DNA of 10,076 nucleotides from Parcubacteria group bacterium CG11_big_fil_rev_8_21_14_0_20_41_14 (GTDB lineage Bacteria > Patescibacteriota > Patescibacteriia > UBA2169). The stretch lies in NCBI GenBank assembly GCA_002787075.1, contig PCVT01000128.1:1-10076 (forward strand), read 5' to 3'. Shown here in pieces: positions 1 to 5,880 of this stretch. Numbering within the stretch: the stretch's first letter is position 1; every line of letters starts with the position of its first letter. Below the pieces are notes generated by a model. The model saw nothing but the letters and a program-made list of their open reading frames with translations, was not told where the DNA came from and made no database searches. Made by a program: the position numbers and the translations under genes.

Positions 1-360
1 ATAGATAATATGCTCCTCAACTATATACGAATGCGATCCTGCCATAGGAAATTCAAGAACCGGAACATAATACAACAGCATAAGAATAGACCCGAAAATT
101 GATGACGCTCGAGTCCATATTCCCAATATCAAGGAAACTCCAAGAAGCGTTAATCCCCACTCATTGAGAAAATCAACAACTGGCAGAACTCCAGGATTCG
201 CAAACCAATGGAATAATCCAACAAATGTCTTTGTGCCTAATAAATATCCCTTGGCTGACCATTCAGGATTCAGTATTTTAGTAATGCCAGCGTAAAAGAA
301 CATCCATCCCAAAGACATGCGCAGAACAAGCAAGGTAATTTTTTGATTTTTTGTCATCAT
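1..360 (-). CDS. DoxX family membrane protein (partial, C-terminus outside window)
   Basis: The frame is open from an ATG at 358-360 to the left edge, giving 120 residues of an unfinished protein. It begins MMTKNQKITLLVLRMSLGWM, and the following FFYAGITKI segment is typical of the first membrane helix of DoxX/DoxD-like proteins. Further hydrophobic stretches around residues 68-82 and 88-100 fit the four-helix DoxX fold, and the visible part ends HSYIVEEHIIY. Known DoxX proteins are membrane partners of thiol or sulfur oxidoreductase systems; in mycobacteria DoxX works with a superoxide dismutase and a sulfurtransferase. No cysteine is visible in this part. It is the last visible gene of the leftward operon starting at 3112, 10 bp after the preceding stop, which supports a role in envelope redox. 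Either of the two adjacent ATGs (358-360, 355-357) could be the start. Family call is fairly secure; substrate is unknown. Confidence 0.85.
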   Translation of the reverse strand, partial: MMTKNQKITLLVLRMSLGWMFFYAGITKILNPEWSAKGYLLGTKTFVGLFHWFANPGVLPVVDFLNEWGLTLLGVSLILGIWTRASSIFGSILMLLYYVPVLEFPMAGSHSYIVEEHIIY

Positions 361-370
361 ATAATTATTA

Positions 371-811
371 TTACCAATCTTTACAACACGCGATAATCCT
401 ATCAACAATATCGCGGACACCGACGCGCTCCCGATACCAATATGCTATTCCAAGCAAAGCCCAGAGCGCGCCAAGCAACACAGCAATTAAAAGCGCGCTA
501 TCTGGAATCTCGAGCAAAGCGTATCCAGCAAAAGTCAAAGACAAAAGAAACGGCAAGCGGAAAATATGAAATTTCTCCGGCATTCTGCGCTCAAGAAGAT
601 AATAGATCCCAACAACGCTCTGCCCCATCAAAATCGCAACAAGCACTGGATTATCAAACAAATCCATCCAAGAGAGTATAACAAGCCCTATCCAGGTCAA
701 ACTAATGCTCGCGCATATAACACAGAATCGCGATTTTGTTATGGACTTAAATCCAAGCAGTACAACGAAGAGCGCGATAATTGCCGCGAAAACATGTAAA
801 ACAGATATCAT
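371..811 (-). CDS. Small integral membrane protein with CVIC motif (unknown function)
   Basis: A 146-residue, very hydrophobic protein with about four membrane segments (roughly residues 3-20, 31-50, 54-72 and 86-125, the last possibly two). A CxxC pair (C30, C33) lies at the start of the second helix in the string SRFCVICASISLTW, and a CC pair (C142, C143) sits four residues from the C-terminus. I do not recognise a named family. Its ATG overlaps the TGA of the preceding gene (ATGA at 808-811), a classic translational coupling signal, so it is almost certainly co-produced with the HCPLC membrane protein. The paired cysteines next to or inside the membrane, in an operon with DsbA-like and DUF411 proteins, suggest thiol-disulfide exchange or metal handling. 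This is inference. Confidence 0.8.
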   Translation of the reverse strand: MISVLHVFAAIIALFVVLLGFKSITKSRFCVICASISLTWIGLVILSWMDLFDNPVLVAILMGQSVVGIYYLLERRMPEKFHIFRLPFLLSLTFAGYALLEIPDSALLIAVLLGALWALLGIAYWYRERVGVRDIVDRIIACCKDW

Positions 812-1323
812 AGCGCGAACTCCTTAATCAGTATTGATACAACAAGAAGCAAAATCGTGATAATCATGCCTTGAAATGGAACGCGCTTTTCTCCAGCAAG
901 ACGCGAAATCCACGCGCTCACAAACGGCGCAATCATAATAAGCATGCCGCCAATAATGCTTCCAACTAAAAATCTGTTTACAGCAATAGTTGTTCCATAG
1001 TCCCCTAAAAACGCGATATAGAGAGGAAACGCAGAAGGCATAAATGGAATAACCGGCCAAATAGTGCTTGCGAATGAAGCAATCACAATAATCTCTTTCT
1101 GCAAAGGAATATATTTTTTTGGAATAATTCTTGAAATCCAAAGCCCAAGCGCGACCGCGGCCGCGCCAATTCCAATGCCAACCGATTCCGCGCTTATGCC
1201 CAGCTTATAAGCTCCCAAGCCGATTGCAACCGCGCCTGCAGTGCAGAGCGGGCAATGCGCTTTGGCCACAGAAGGAAGCGCGAACCCAAGAAACGAGAAT
1301 AAAGAAATAATAATTTTCTTCAT
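808..1323 (-). CDS. Membrane protein with N-terminal HCPLC motif (unknown function)
   Basis: A 171-residue protein. It starts with a signal-like segment (MKKIIISLFSFLGFALPSVA) followed at once by AHCPLCTAGA, so His23-Cys24-Pro-Leu-Cys27 would sit at the outer face if residues 1-22 act as a signal peptide or first helix. Further hydrophobic spans lie near 45-63, 78-106, 112-136 and 151-168. CPxC-type pairs are the signature of redox-active thiols, and the neighbouring His could make it metal binding. No close named family is recognised. It begins 2 bp after the stop of the DUF411 gene and its own TGA overlaps the next ATG, so it belongs to the redox operon. Reality of the gene is secure; function is unknown. 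Confidence 0.82.
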   Translation of the reverse strand: MKKIIISLFSFLGFALPSVAKAHCPLCTAGAVAIGLGAYKLGISAESVGIGIGAAAVALGLWISRIIPKKYIPLQKEIIVIASFASTIWPVIPFMPSAFPLYIAFLGDYGTTIAVNRFLVGSIIGGMLIMIAPFVSAWISRLAGEKRVPFQGMIITILLLVVSILIKEFAL

Positions 1324-1325
1324 AA

Positions 1326-1823
1326 TTATAATTCCATGAATTTAGATGTTGAGCCATCTTGGTTCACTTGATATACCGAGAACGCGCCTGACTTGAATCC
1401 TGGCATTCCCGGGGAGCCCTGTGGCATGCCTGGTATGGCGATTCCTTTAATGTTCGGCTTGTCAGTAAGAAGCTTTTCTATTGCCTCAACTGGAATATGC
1501 CCCTCAACAACATAGCCACCGATTATAGTAGTATGGCATGATTCCATGTTTCTTGGAATGCCATATTCATCTTTAATAGGAGACATATCTGTCTTATTTA
1601 TAACCTCAACTTCAAAGCCCTTCTTTTCAAGATACTTCGCGTAACTGGCGCAGCACGAGCAACTAGGGGATTTATACAGCACTACTTTTGCCGAATCTCC
1701 TAGAACAGAGCCGGAAGAACTGCCAGAATTCGGACCTACGTTTCCCCAGCTCTTAAAGGAAAACGCTCCAATCAGCAAAACAACAACTGACAAAGCAATC
1801 ATTATTTTTGAATTGTTATTCAT
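1326..1823 (-). CDS. DUF411 family protein, membrane-anchored
   Basis: A 165-residue protein with an N-terminal membrane anchor or uncleaved signal (residues 7-23), a Gly/Ser-rich linker (30-40) and a DUF411 domain (about 46-160). Family hallmarks are the YKSPSCSCC motif (C55, C57, C58), the SCHT motif (C96, H97), the block GGYVVEGHIPVEAIEKLL and the IPGMPQGSPGM segment near 130-140. DUF411 proteins are small, thioredoxin-like, often carry metal ligands, and are commonly found with copper-resistance genes. The three clustered cysteines plus Cys96 and His97 could bind Cu(I) or act as redox thiols. It lies 3 bp after the preceding stop and 2 bp before the next start. No Shine-Dalgarno sequence is evident, so expression probably depends on coupling within the operon. 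Family call secure; biochemical role inferred. Confidence 0.92.
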   Translation of the reverse strand: MNNNSKIMIALSVVVLLIGAFSFKSWGNVGPNSGSSSGSVLGDSAKVVLYKSPSCSCCASYAKYLEKKGFEVEVINKTDMSPIKDEYGIPRNMESCHTTIIGGYVVEGHIPVEAIEKLLTDKPNIKGIAIPGMPQGSPGMPGFKSGAFSVYQVNQDGSTSKFMEL

Positions 1824-1826
1824 ATT

Positions 1827-2366
1827 TTATTTACTATTAATTTTACAAGCAGAAGGATTACTGATCTTTCTGCTTACTAACGCGATGGATATTACAAGCA
1901 GAATAATCCCGATTACTCCAATCTCTGATCCTCCAAAAGGCAATATTCCCACAAACCCGGCTGTCGCGCTAATACCTATAACTGATGACAAGATAACAGA
2001 ATTGCAGGCCAGGCACCCGAATCCGAACATGCCCACAACCGTTCCTAATAACCCAATTCCAGCTACTCTGTCCTGAGAAATTTTCCTCTTAAGATAGAAC
2101 AATAGCATAGCAACATTAATTCCGGATAATACTGAAACAAACACAACAATCATTTGAGAGTACCAGGTAAAATTTTCAGTGAAATATCCAAGAGAATGCC
2201 ACAAAAACGCGATTTTCCCAACAACACTCACATTTTCGGATAAGAGGATATGCTTAATAAGCAAAGCATTAGGGAACCACATGGCGAATAAGAAGATGCC
2301 AGCAGTAATGGATAATGCTAATGCTAAATACCAAGGCCTTTTGAATACTGTTTTAACAGAGCGCAT
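1827..2366 (-). CDS. Polytopic membrane protein with GFGCLACN motif (unknown function)
   Basis: A 179-residue integral membrane protein with about five hydrophobic segments (residues 12-30, 46-62, 72-92, 102-117 and a long region 122-165). The striking element is GFGCLACNSVILSS (C118, C121), a CxxC pair flanked by small residues between two helices, followed by a Gly-rich helix. The tail carries one further Cys (174) in a basic context. I cannot assign a family. An AGGA sequence overlapping the upstream gene's stop codon lies about 9 bases before the ATG, one of the few credible ribosome binding sites in the operon. It sits 11 bp after the DsbA-like gene and 3 bp before DUF411. A membrane thiol or metal site that works with the DsbA-like protein is plausible but unproven. 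Confidence 0.82.
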   Translation of the reverse strand: MRSVKTVFKRPWYLALALSITAGIFLFAMWFPNALLIKHILLSENVSVVGKIAFLWHSLGYFTENFTWYSQMIVVFVSVLSGINVAMLLFYLKRKISQDRVAGIGLLGTVVGMFGFGCLACNSVILSSVIGISATAGFVGILPFGGSEIGVIGIILLVISIALVSRKISNPSACKINSK

Positions 2367-2377
2367 AAAATAATATC

Positions 2378-3112
2378 CTATAATAAAGAATCAATTAACT
2401 GCGCAACAGACGAGAATGGCTGCGCTCCGTTTATAGGAATATATTGCCCATCTTTAGTGATGAGAATTGAATACGGCGTTCCCTGTGCCCCAGCTTTTGT
2501 GCCATCCGAGGCCTGTGTGCGGATTTTAGACGCGTACTTTCCGGAATTCAAGCATGTGGTGAACTTTGCCTTATCAAGCCCTATGTCTGTTGCAATCTCG
2601 GGCAATTGTTCAAGATCAAGCCCGTTGTTTGACGGAGTAATCTCAAATAATTTATCAACATATTTCCAGAATCCGTCATTGCCTGCTAATTCGCCAGCGC
2701 ACTCAGTTGCTTCTGCCTCTTTAGGCGCTTTTGAGTGAAGAGAAGTTAAAGGAAAATGCCTATACACCCAGTTTACTTGGCCTTCGTATTGCGCCATCAC
2801 CTGCTGCATGGTTTCATGAAATCGCTTGCAATATGGGCATTCTAGGTCTGAAAATTCAACAATTGTTAATTCAGCGTTCTTGTCCCCGCGAATCCAATCA
2901 TCGTCCGACACTGGCGCAATTTTTATATCCGCGGCTTGCGCTGTATCGCCTGATTCTGCTGCCGCGGCTTTTGAGTTACTGCTTCCTATAGAACTACTAT
3001 CGCTGGTTAAGACAACCCCAAGTAAAACAAAAAATCCAACAACAAACCCGAATATCACGGTTGCCCCCACTCCCATCCAGAATGTTTTTTTTGATGCGTT
3101 ATTTTCATTCAT
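2378..3112 (-). CDS. DsbA-like thioredoxin-fold oxidoreductase, membrane-anchored
   Basis: A 244-residue protein with an N-terminal transmembrane anchor (about 11-36), a Ser/Ala-rich extracytoplasmic linker (38-65) and a DsbA/Thioredoxin_4-type domain (about 68-244). The active site is ECPYCKRFHE (C92, C95) just after the beta strand TIVEFSDL. The cis-proline loop is GTPYSI (P213). C138 and C187 are additional cysteines and could form a structural disulfide. It would act outside the membrane, oxidising or isomerising secreted thiols. It is the first gene of the six-gene leftward operon. A DsbB gene that could reoxidise it lies about 550 bp away on the other strand. An intrinsic terminator from the upstream gene ends about 30 bp before its start, so it probably has its own promoter, but I could not pin one down. 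Family call is secure; its exact partners are inferred. Confidence 0.93.
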   Translation of the reverse strand: MNENNASKKTFWMGVGATVIFGFVVGFFVLLGVVLTSDSSSIGSSNSKAAAAESGDTAQAADIKIAPVSDDDWIRGDKNAELTIVEFSDLECPYCKRFHETMQQVMAQYEGQVNWVYRHFPLTSLHSKAPKEAEATECAGELAGNDGFWKYVDKLFEITPSNNGLDLEQLPEIATDIGLDKAKFTTCLNSGKYASKIRTQASDGTKAGAQGTPYSILITKDGQYIPINGAQPFSSVAQLIDSLL

Positions 3113-3137
3113 AAATTTTCTAATTAATAATTCTCTA

Positions 3138-3176
3138 ATACAAAAAAATATAATCTAAAAAAACAGATTATATTTA
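3138..3176 (-). terminator. Intrinsic terminator after the His/Met/Cys-rich gene
   Basis: Arms at 3146-3156 and 3165-3175 are perfectly complementary over 11 bp with an 8-nt loop (3157-3164). Read on the minus strand, the stem runs straight into a T-run (3148-3142, partly inside the stem). It lies 15 bp downstream of the stop of the leftward gene at 3191-3595 and would separate it from the DsbA-like operon. The stem is very AT-rich, so termination may be leaky and allow some read-through into the operon. Confidence 0.6.
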
Positions 3177-3190
3177 AAAGCGAATCTTAA

Positions 3191-3595
3191 TTAGAAAACT
3201 TTGGAATTCAAAATCCCTTTGCTGAAAATCAAAATAAATAAATTAAATACACGCGCGCTTCCTATTCTCGCGCGGATTTGTTTTTCATACAATAAAAACC
3301 GCTGAACAAACAGTGGAGCGAAAGCGAAAAATGCTGATGCTATCAAAGACAAAACAGCCGCGAAAATTATTCCTCCAAAAGAAGGAAAAGATATGGGCTG
3401 GTTATGGAACGACAGCATTGCTTGATTTTCCAGAATTTTGCAACACTCCTGATTATGATTATGTTCCGCGTGTTCTGAATTCATTCCAGCCATTGCTTCA
3501 TGTTTAATTGGCATATTGCAACATGAAAACGCGAATGCCGAAAAAGCGACAAATAATCCTAAAACAATATATTTTCCTTTTATTGTGATATTCAT
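3191..3595 (-). CDS. Small His/Met/Cys-rich membrane or lipoprotein, putative metal binder
   Basis: A 134-residue protein with an N-terminal hydrophobic signal (residues 9-24) ending in a lipobox-like AFSC (C25, followed by C26). A 30-residue segment follows with H32, M35, M38, H42, H45, H47 and the pair C51-C52. A second hydrophobic span (about 75-100) and a basic/hydrophobic tail complete it. Clustered Met, His and Cys outside a membrane are typical of copper-binding proteins, although the domain matches no family I can name. The lipobox is imperfect (Phe at -2), so a plain transmembrane anchor is an alternative. It is transcribed from an extended -10 promoter with a very short leader, diverges from dsbB, and is followed by its own terminator. 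Gene call is good; metal binding is inference. Confidence 0.75.
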   Translation of the reverse strand: MNITIKGKYIVLGLFVAFSAFAFSCCNMPIKHEAMAGMNSEHAEHNHNQECCKILENQAMLSFHNQPISFPSFGGIIFAAVLSLIASAFFAFAPLFVQRFLLYEKQIRARIGSARVFNLFILIFSKGILNSKVF

Positions 3596-3609
3596 AAATA
3601 TGTTAATAT

Positions 3610-3618
3610 ATTATAGCA
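3610..3618 (-). promoter_or_regulatory. Extended -10 promoter for the His/Met/Cys-rich gene
   Basis: On the minus strand the string TGCTATAAT gives a consensus -10 hexamer (TATAAT, 3615 to 3610) with the extended TG motif. No good -35 is seen at the usual spacing, which an extended -10 can tolerate. The predicted start of transcription is near 3603, so the leader before the ATG at 3595 would be only about 8 nt and too short for a Shine-Dalgarno site. Confidence 0.65.
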
Positions 3619-3650
3619 TACAATGTACAATTTAAAAAAGATGATTTATT

Positions 3651-3659
3651 TGCTATACT
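3651..3659 (+). promoter_or_regulatory. Extended -10 promoter for dsbB, predicted leaderless
   Basis: The string TGCTATACT is an extended -10 (TATACT at 3654-3659). Counting the usual six bases from the end of the hexamer puts +1 at about 3666, which is the A of the dsbB ATG. The transcript is therefore predicted to be leaderless. No convincing -35 hexamer is seen. Together with the minus-strand box at 3610-3618 it forms a back-to-back promoter pair within 70 bp. Confidence 0.6.
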
Positions 3660-3665
3660 ATATCC

Positions 3666-4217
3666 ATGGAACAAACATTCTCTCTCATATTGAGCATTCT
3701 AACCATCATAGCGCACGCGCTTATTGTTCTTCTATTTTTTGCTTGGCTGTCTGACAAAATCGCGGGCACCAGATTGATAGAACGAAGCCGAAAAATAATC
3801 AGCCCATATGCGCTGATTATTCTGTTTCTGATTCCTGTGGTTGGCATATTTGTGAGCTTAACGCTTTCCGGAATTCTTGATTTTGAGCCATGCCAATTGT
3901 GCTGGTATCAAAGAATGATGATGTATCCGCAGGCAATTCTGGCTTTAGTCGCGCTCATACGAAAACAGCGAATGATCATCCCTTATTTGATAATGCTCTC
4001 AGTGATTGGCGCGATTATTTCCGCGTACCAGTATTATGGCCAGATGATAACCCAATACGGCTCATCAATCAGAAGCGTATTCTGCGCCGCGGACAGCGCC
4101 TCCTGCGCTGAAATCTATGTCCTGCAATTCGGATATATTACCATTCCTTTAATGACTTTAACCGCGTTTGTGCTGATTATCACGATTTCTCTTATTGCAA
4201 AGAATAACGCAGAATAG
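3666..4217 (+). CDS. dsbB: Disulfide bond formation protein B (DsbB/BdbC family)
   Basis: A 183-residue quinone reductase of the DsbB family, with hydrophobic segments near 6-28, 47-70, 86-97, 104-124 and 154-177. This is one more N-terminal segment than the minimal four-helix DsbB. The first catalytic pair is in PCQLCWYQR (C76, C79), with the conserved YP of MMYPQ close behind. The second pair is C140 and C147 in a periplasm-facing loop (FCAADSASC). The FGYITIPL block before the last helix is also typical. It would take electrons from a DsbA-type protein and pass them to quinone. It is the only rightward gene in the window, diverges from the His/Met/Cys-rich gene, and its last 103 bp overlap the end of the DUF6580 gene on the other strand. 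It is clearly not of the VKOR type, because the CQLCWYQ context is DsbB-specific. Confidence 0.94.
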   Translation: MEQTFSLILSILTIIAHALIVLLFFAWLSDKIAGTRLIERSRKIISPYALIILFLIPVVGIFVSLTLSGILDFEPCQLCWYQRMMMYPQAILALVALIRKQRMIIPYLIMLSVIGAIISAYQYYGQMITQYGSSIRSVFCAADSASCAEIYVLQFGYITIPLMTLTAFVLIITISLIAKNNAE

Positions 4218-4660
4218 AACACATACCCCATCAAAGAATTTCTAAAAAACGGAATAGCGGCAACATACGCCTGCACAAGGCCAGACAAATTATGCGCGTA
4301 CCCCCCGAACCACATCCAGTGTGCGAAATTTGTGGTGATGAAGAATAACACCGCGGACGCCACGCTCATCCCCAAAACCGAAGTCATGTTGATTCGACGA
4401 ACCGCGCGCGCACTGAACAGCATAACAGCGTATGTGCCGTACACTGTCATCATAACTTGCCATTGATACGTTCCGATTATTGCGTCTGTAAACGCAAGCG
4501 CGACTAACGGCAATAACATCCATTTGCGAGGCAAAGCAAATCCAGAGAACAAGAAAAGCGCGCCCATAGGCGAAAAATTCCATGGATGATCAATTAGACG
4601 CATTATAATTGTTATTGCGACAAAGGCCAGCGCGAGAATGACTGTGTATTTTTTATTCAT
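4115..4660 (-). CDS. DUF6580 family membrane protein, putative transporter S component
   Basis: A 181-residue integral membrane protein if the ATG at 4658-4660 is used; alternatives at 4669 and 4702 only add a short leader. Conserved blocks match DUF6580: RLIDHPWNFSPMGALFLFSG near residues 21-40, LAFTDAIIG (55-63), the TTNFAHWMW segment (109-117) and YVAAIPFFRNSLMGYVFYSALF (132-153). The family is annotated as putative transport proteins and its hydrophobicity resembles the substrate-binding S components of ECF transporters. Its start overlaps the stop of the DUF4430 gene by 8 bp, so the two are probably translationally coupled. In this B12-related operon, cobalamin is the most likely cargo (inference). 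No ECF ATPase or T component is in the window. The last 34 codons are antisense to the end of dsbB. Confidence 0.83.
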   Translation of the reverse strand: MNKKYTVILALAFVAITIIMRLIDHPWNFSPMGALFLFSGFALPRKWMLLPLVALAFTDAIIGTYQWQVMMTVYGTYAVMLFSARAVRRINMTSVLGMSVASAVLFFITTNFAHWMWFGGYAHNLSGLVQAYVAAIPFFRNSLMGYVFYSALFFAIREIVIISTNAVKVIKGMVIYPNCRT

Positions 4661-5138
4661 AAGTTTCATATTTATTTGAAGTAAATTTCCAAAAAATAAC
4701 ATCTCCTTGTTTTAGAACATATTTATCAGCAGCCAGATCCGCGTACTGATTATTTACCCAGTATTGCCAATAATTATTATTATCCCCGCTTTGCTTGTTA
4801 TTAATCGCGTTAATGAACACACCCAAATCCCCATAATCAACTATATCAAGCAAAAGATCATCATGCTCCTGAGCAACACTAGACAACACAGAATAGACAG
4901 TATCTCCTTCCTTAAGAGCGATATCAGAAAACCCAAGCAACGCATCATCAGTATCAATCATCATGCTGGTTGATCTTTCATGCACACTGGAGGAGTCGTC
5001 AAACGCGCACACTGCCTCGCTTTCTTGGAACGACAATTCAGCATCATCAGCCACTGCTCCCGGCCGCACGCCCAGGCCAATCAAAAACCCAGCAACACCG
5101 AACACCAAACCAAATATAATGTATTTGAATTGTTTCAT
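4653..5138 (-). CDS. Secreted DUF4430 protein (transcobalamin-like C-terminal domain)
   Basis: A 161-residue protein beginning MKQFKYIIFG. I chose the ATG at 5136-5138 because it puts a proper basic n-region before the hydrophobic core (residues 6-22); an upstream ATG at 5153 would add five residues and overlap the previous stop. After an acidic, Ser-rich stretch (31-70, one Cys at 44) comes a DUF4430 domain (about 75-153). It contains LKEGDTVYSVL, the NNYWQYWVNNQYA block (121-133) and the closing KYVLKQGDVIFWKF. In vertebrate transcobalamin and intrinsic factor this domain forms the C-terminal cap over cobalamin. Here it stands alone. It lies between the Ig-like anchor protein and the DUF6580 membrane protein, and could hand ligand from the large secreted protein to the membrane. 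Domain call is firm; the ligand is inferred. Confidence 0.86.
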   Translation of the reverse strand: MKQFKYIIFGLVFGVAGFLIGLGVRPGAVADDAELSFQESEAVCAFDDSSSVHERSTSMMIDTDDALLGFSDIALKEGDTVYSVLSSVAQEHDDLLLDIVDYGDLGVFINAINNKQSGDNNNYWQYWVNNQYADLAADKYVLKQGDVIFWKFTSNKYETYE

Positions 5139-5142
5139 ATTG

Positions 5143-5712
5143 TTATATATCATTTAAAAATCGTTGAATTTCAACTGGCAAATGTTTAAGACGAGCACGA
5201 CGCCGACGCAAATATACAAACAGCGCCAACAGGAAAAAATCAAAACCCCAAACCAGGCCCTTTACCCACGGTATTGTACCATGTGCTTGGAACAGCGCAA
5301 CCGCGCCTGAATCAGAAAGCGCGGAAGGCGCGGTAATAGTGAAATACACCGGCAATTTAATCCCATTTGCCACACTCAAGCCAGATGGATGATTGCTATC
5401 TTGCGCGATTAGCGAAATAAACGCACGCGTATTTTTCTCCGGAGCGCGCAAGCGCATGGCAACCTTCTTTGACTGTCCTGGCTCCAAGGAAAATTGATTT
5501 GGCACAATGCTGATATTCTCATCCAAACCATCCCCATCCACGCTCAGAACATAATTCTGCGCAATTGTATCCGTATTCTCAACCCATACTGATTCTGACA
5601 CCACCTGCCCAGGAATTGCGCTCACATCAAACCGCGACACGCTCAAACCCGTAGTCGCAGCTAGAGCTATTGAAGGAAGAAAAAATAAATATATTACTAT
5701 TAAAAATTTCAT
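5143..5712 (-). CDS. Signal peptide, Ig-like domain and C-terminal membrane anchor protein
   Basis: A 189-residue protein with a clear signal peptide (MKFLIVIYLFFLPSIALA, cleavage likely after Ala18/19) and an Ig-like beta domain (about 22-128). The domain contains the PGQVVSESVWVENTD and LEPGQSKKVAMRLRAP segments seen in bacterial COG1470/DUF916-like Ig folds. One transmembrane helix (about 150-168) and a strongly basic cytoplasmic start (RRRRAR, 169-174) give a type I topology. The last gene segment overlaps the alternative start of the DUF4430 gene. Its Ig-like part resembles the C-terminal domain of the 607-residue protein upstream (both have an L..PGQS segment), so it may dock or anchor that protein at the surface. 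This is an inference from co-location and domain type. No enzymatic motif is visible. Confidence 0.82.
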   Translation of the reverse strand: MKFLIVIYLFFLPSIALAATTGLSVSRFDVSAIPGQVVSESVWVENTDTIAQNYVLSVDGDGLDENISIVPNQFSLEPGQSKKVAMRLRAPEKNTRAFISLIAQDSNHPSGLSVANGIKLPVYFTITAPSALSDSGAVALFQAHGTIPWVKGLVWGFDFFLLALFVYLRRRRARLKHLPVEIQRFLNDI

Positions 5713-5719
5713 ACTTTAA

Positions 5720-5869
5720 ATGGCGAGCAGGTATGTATTTTGAGCGAGCACGCTTCCGAGCGCCCCTGACAGGCATTTTCTTTTGAATAACGTATTGAGC
5801 ATATAATAACAAATATAGATTAACGTAGAAGCGAGTCGGCGCAGTGAAAAATACATATCTGCTCGCCAT
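5720..5869. repeat. 150-bp element with 22-bp terminal inverted repeats (MITE-like)
   Basis: The arms 5720-5741 and 5848-5869 are inverted copies over 22 bp, differing only at 5731/5858 (a G-T wobble in RNA). The arms start ATGGCGAGCAG and end CTGCTCGCCAT. The interior holds no convincing gene. It can form smaller hairpins, for example around 5749-5760. The element fills nearly the whole 168-bp gap between the 607-residue gene and the Ig-like anchor gene. Obvious target-site duplications were not found. It could be a miniature inverted-repeat transposable element, or a large RNA stem that controls expression between the two genes. An extended -10-like string on the minus strand (5803-5811) may give a promoter for the downstream genes. 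Confidence 0.6.
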
Positions 5870-5880
5870 ATATAGACATA

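Noticed and set aside
4094..4110. CAGCGC/GCGCTG hairpin as terminator of the DUF6580 gene
   Set aside because: It lies within dsbB coding sequence and has no T-run on the minus strand; kept only as a remark.
3666..4217. VKOR-type quinone reductase instead of DsbB
   Set aside because: The CQLCWYQR motif and the FGYITIPL block are DsbB features; VKOR CxxC contexts differ.
5720..5869. A second riboswitch between the transcobalamin-like gene and the anchor gene
   Set aside because: None of the cobalamin aptamer core strings (GGTGA, CAACGGTAA, AGTCCGA) occur here; the structure is explained by inverted repeats.
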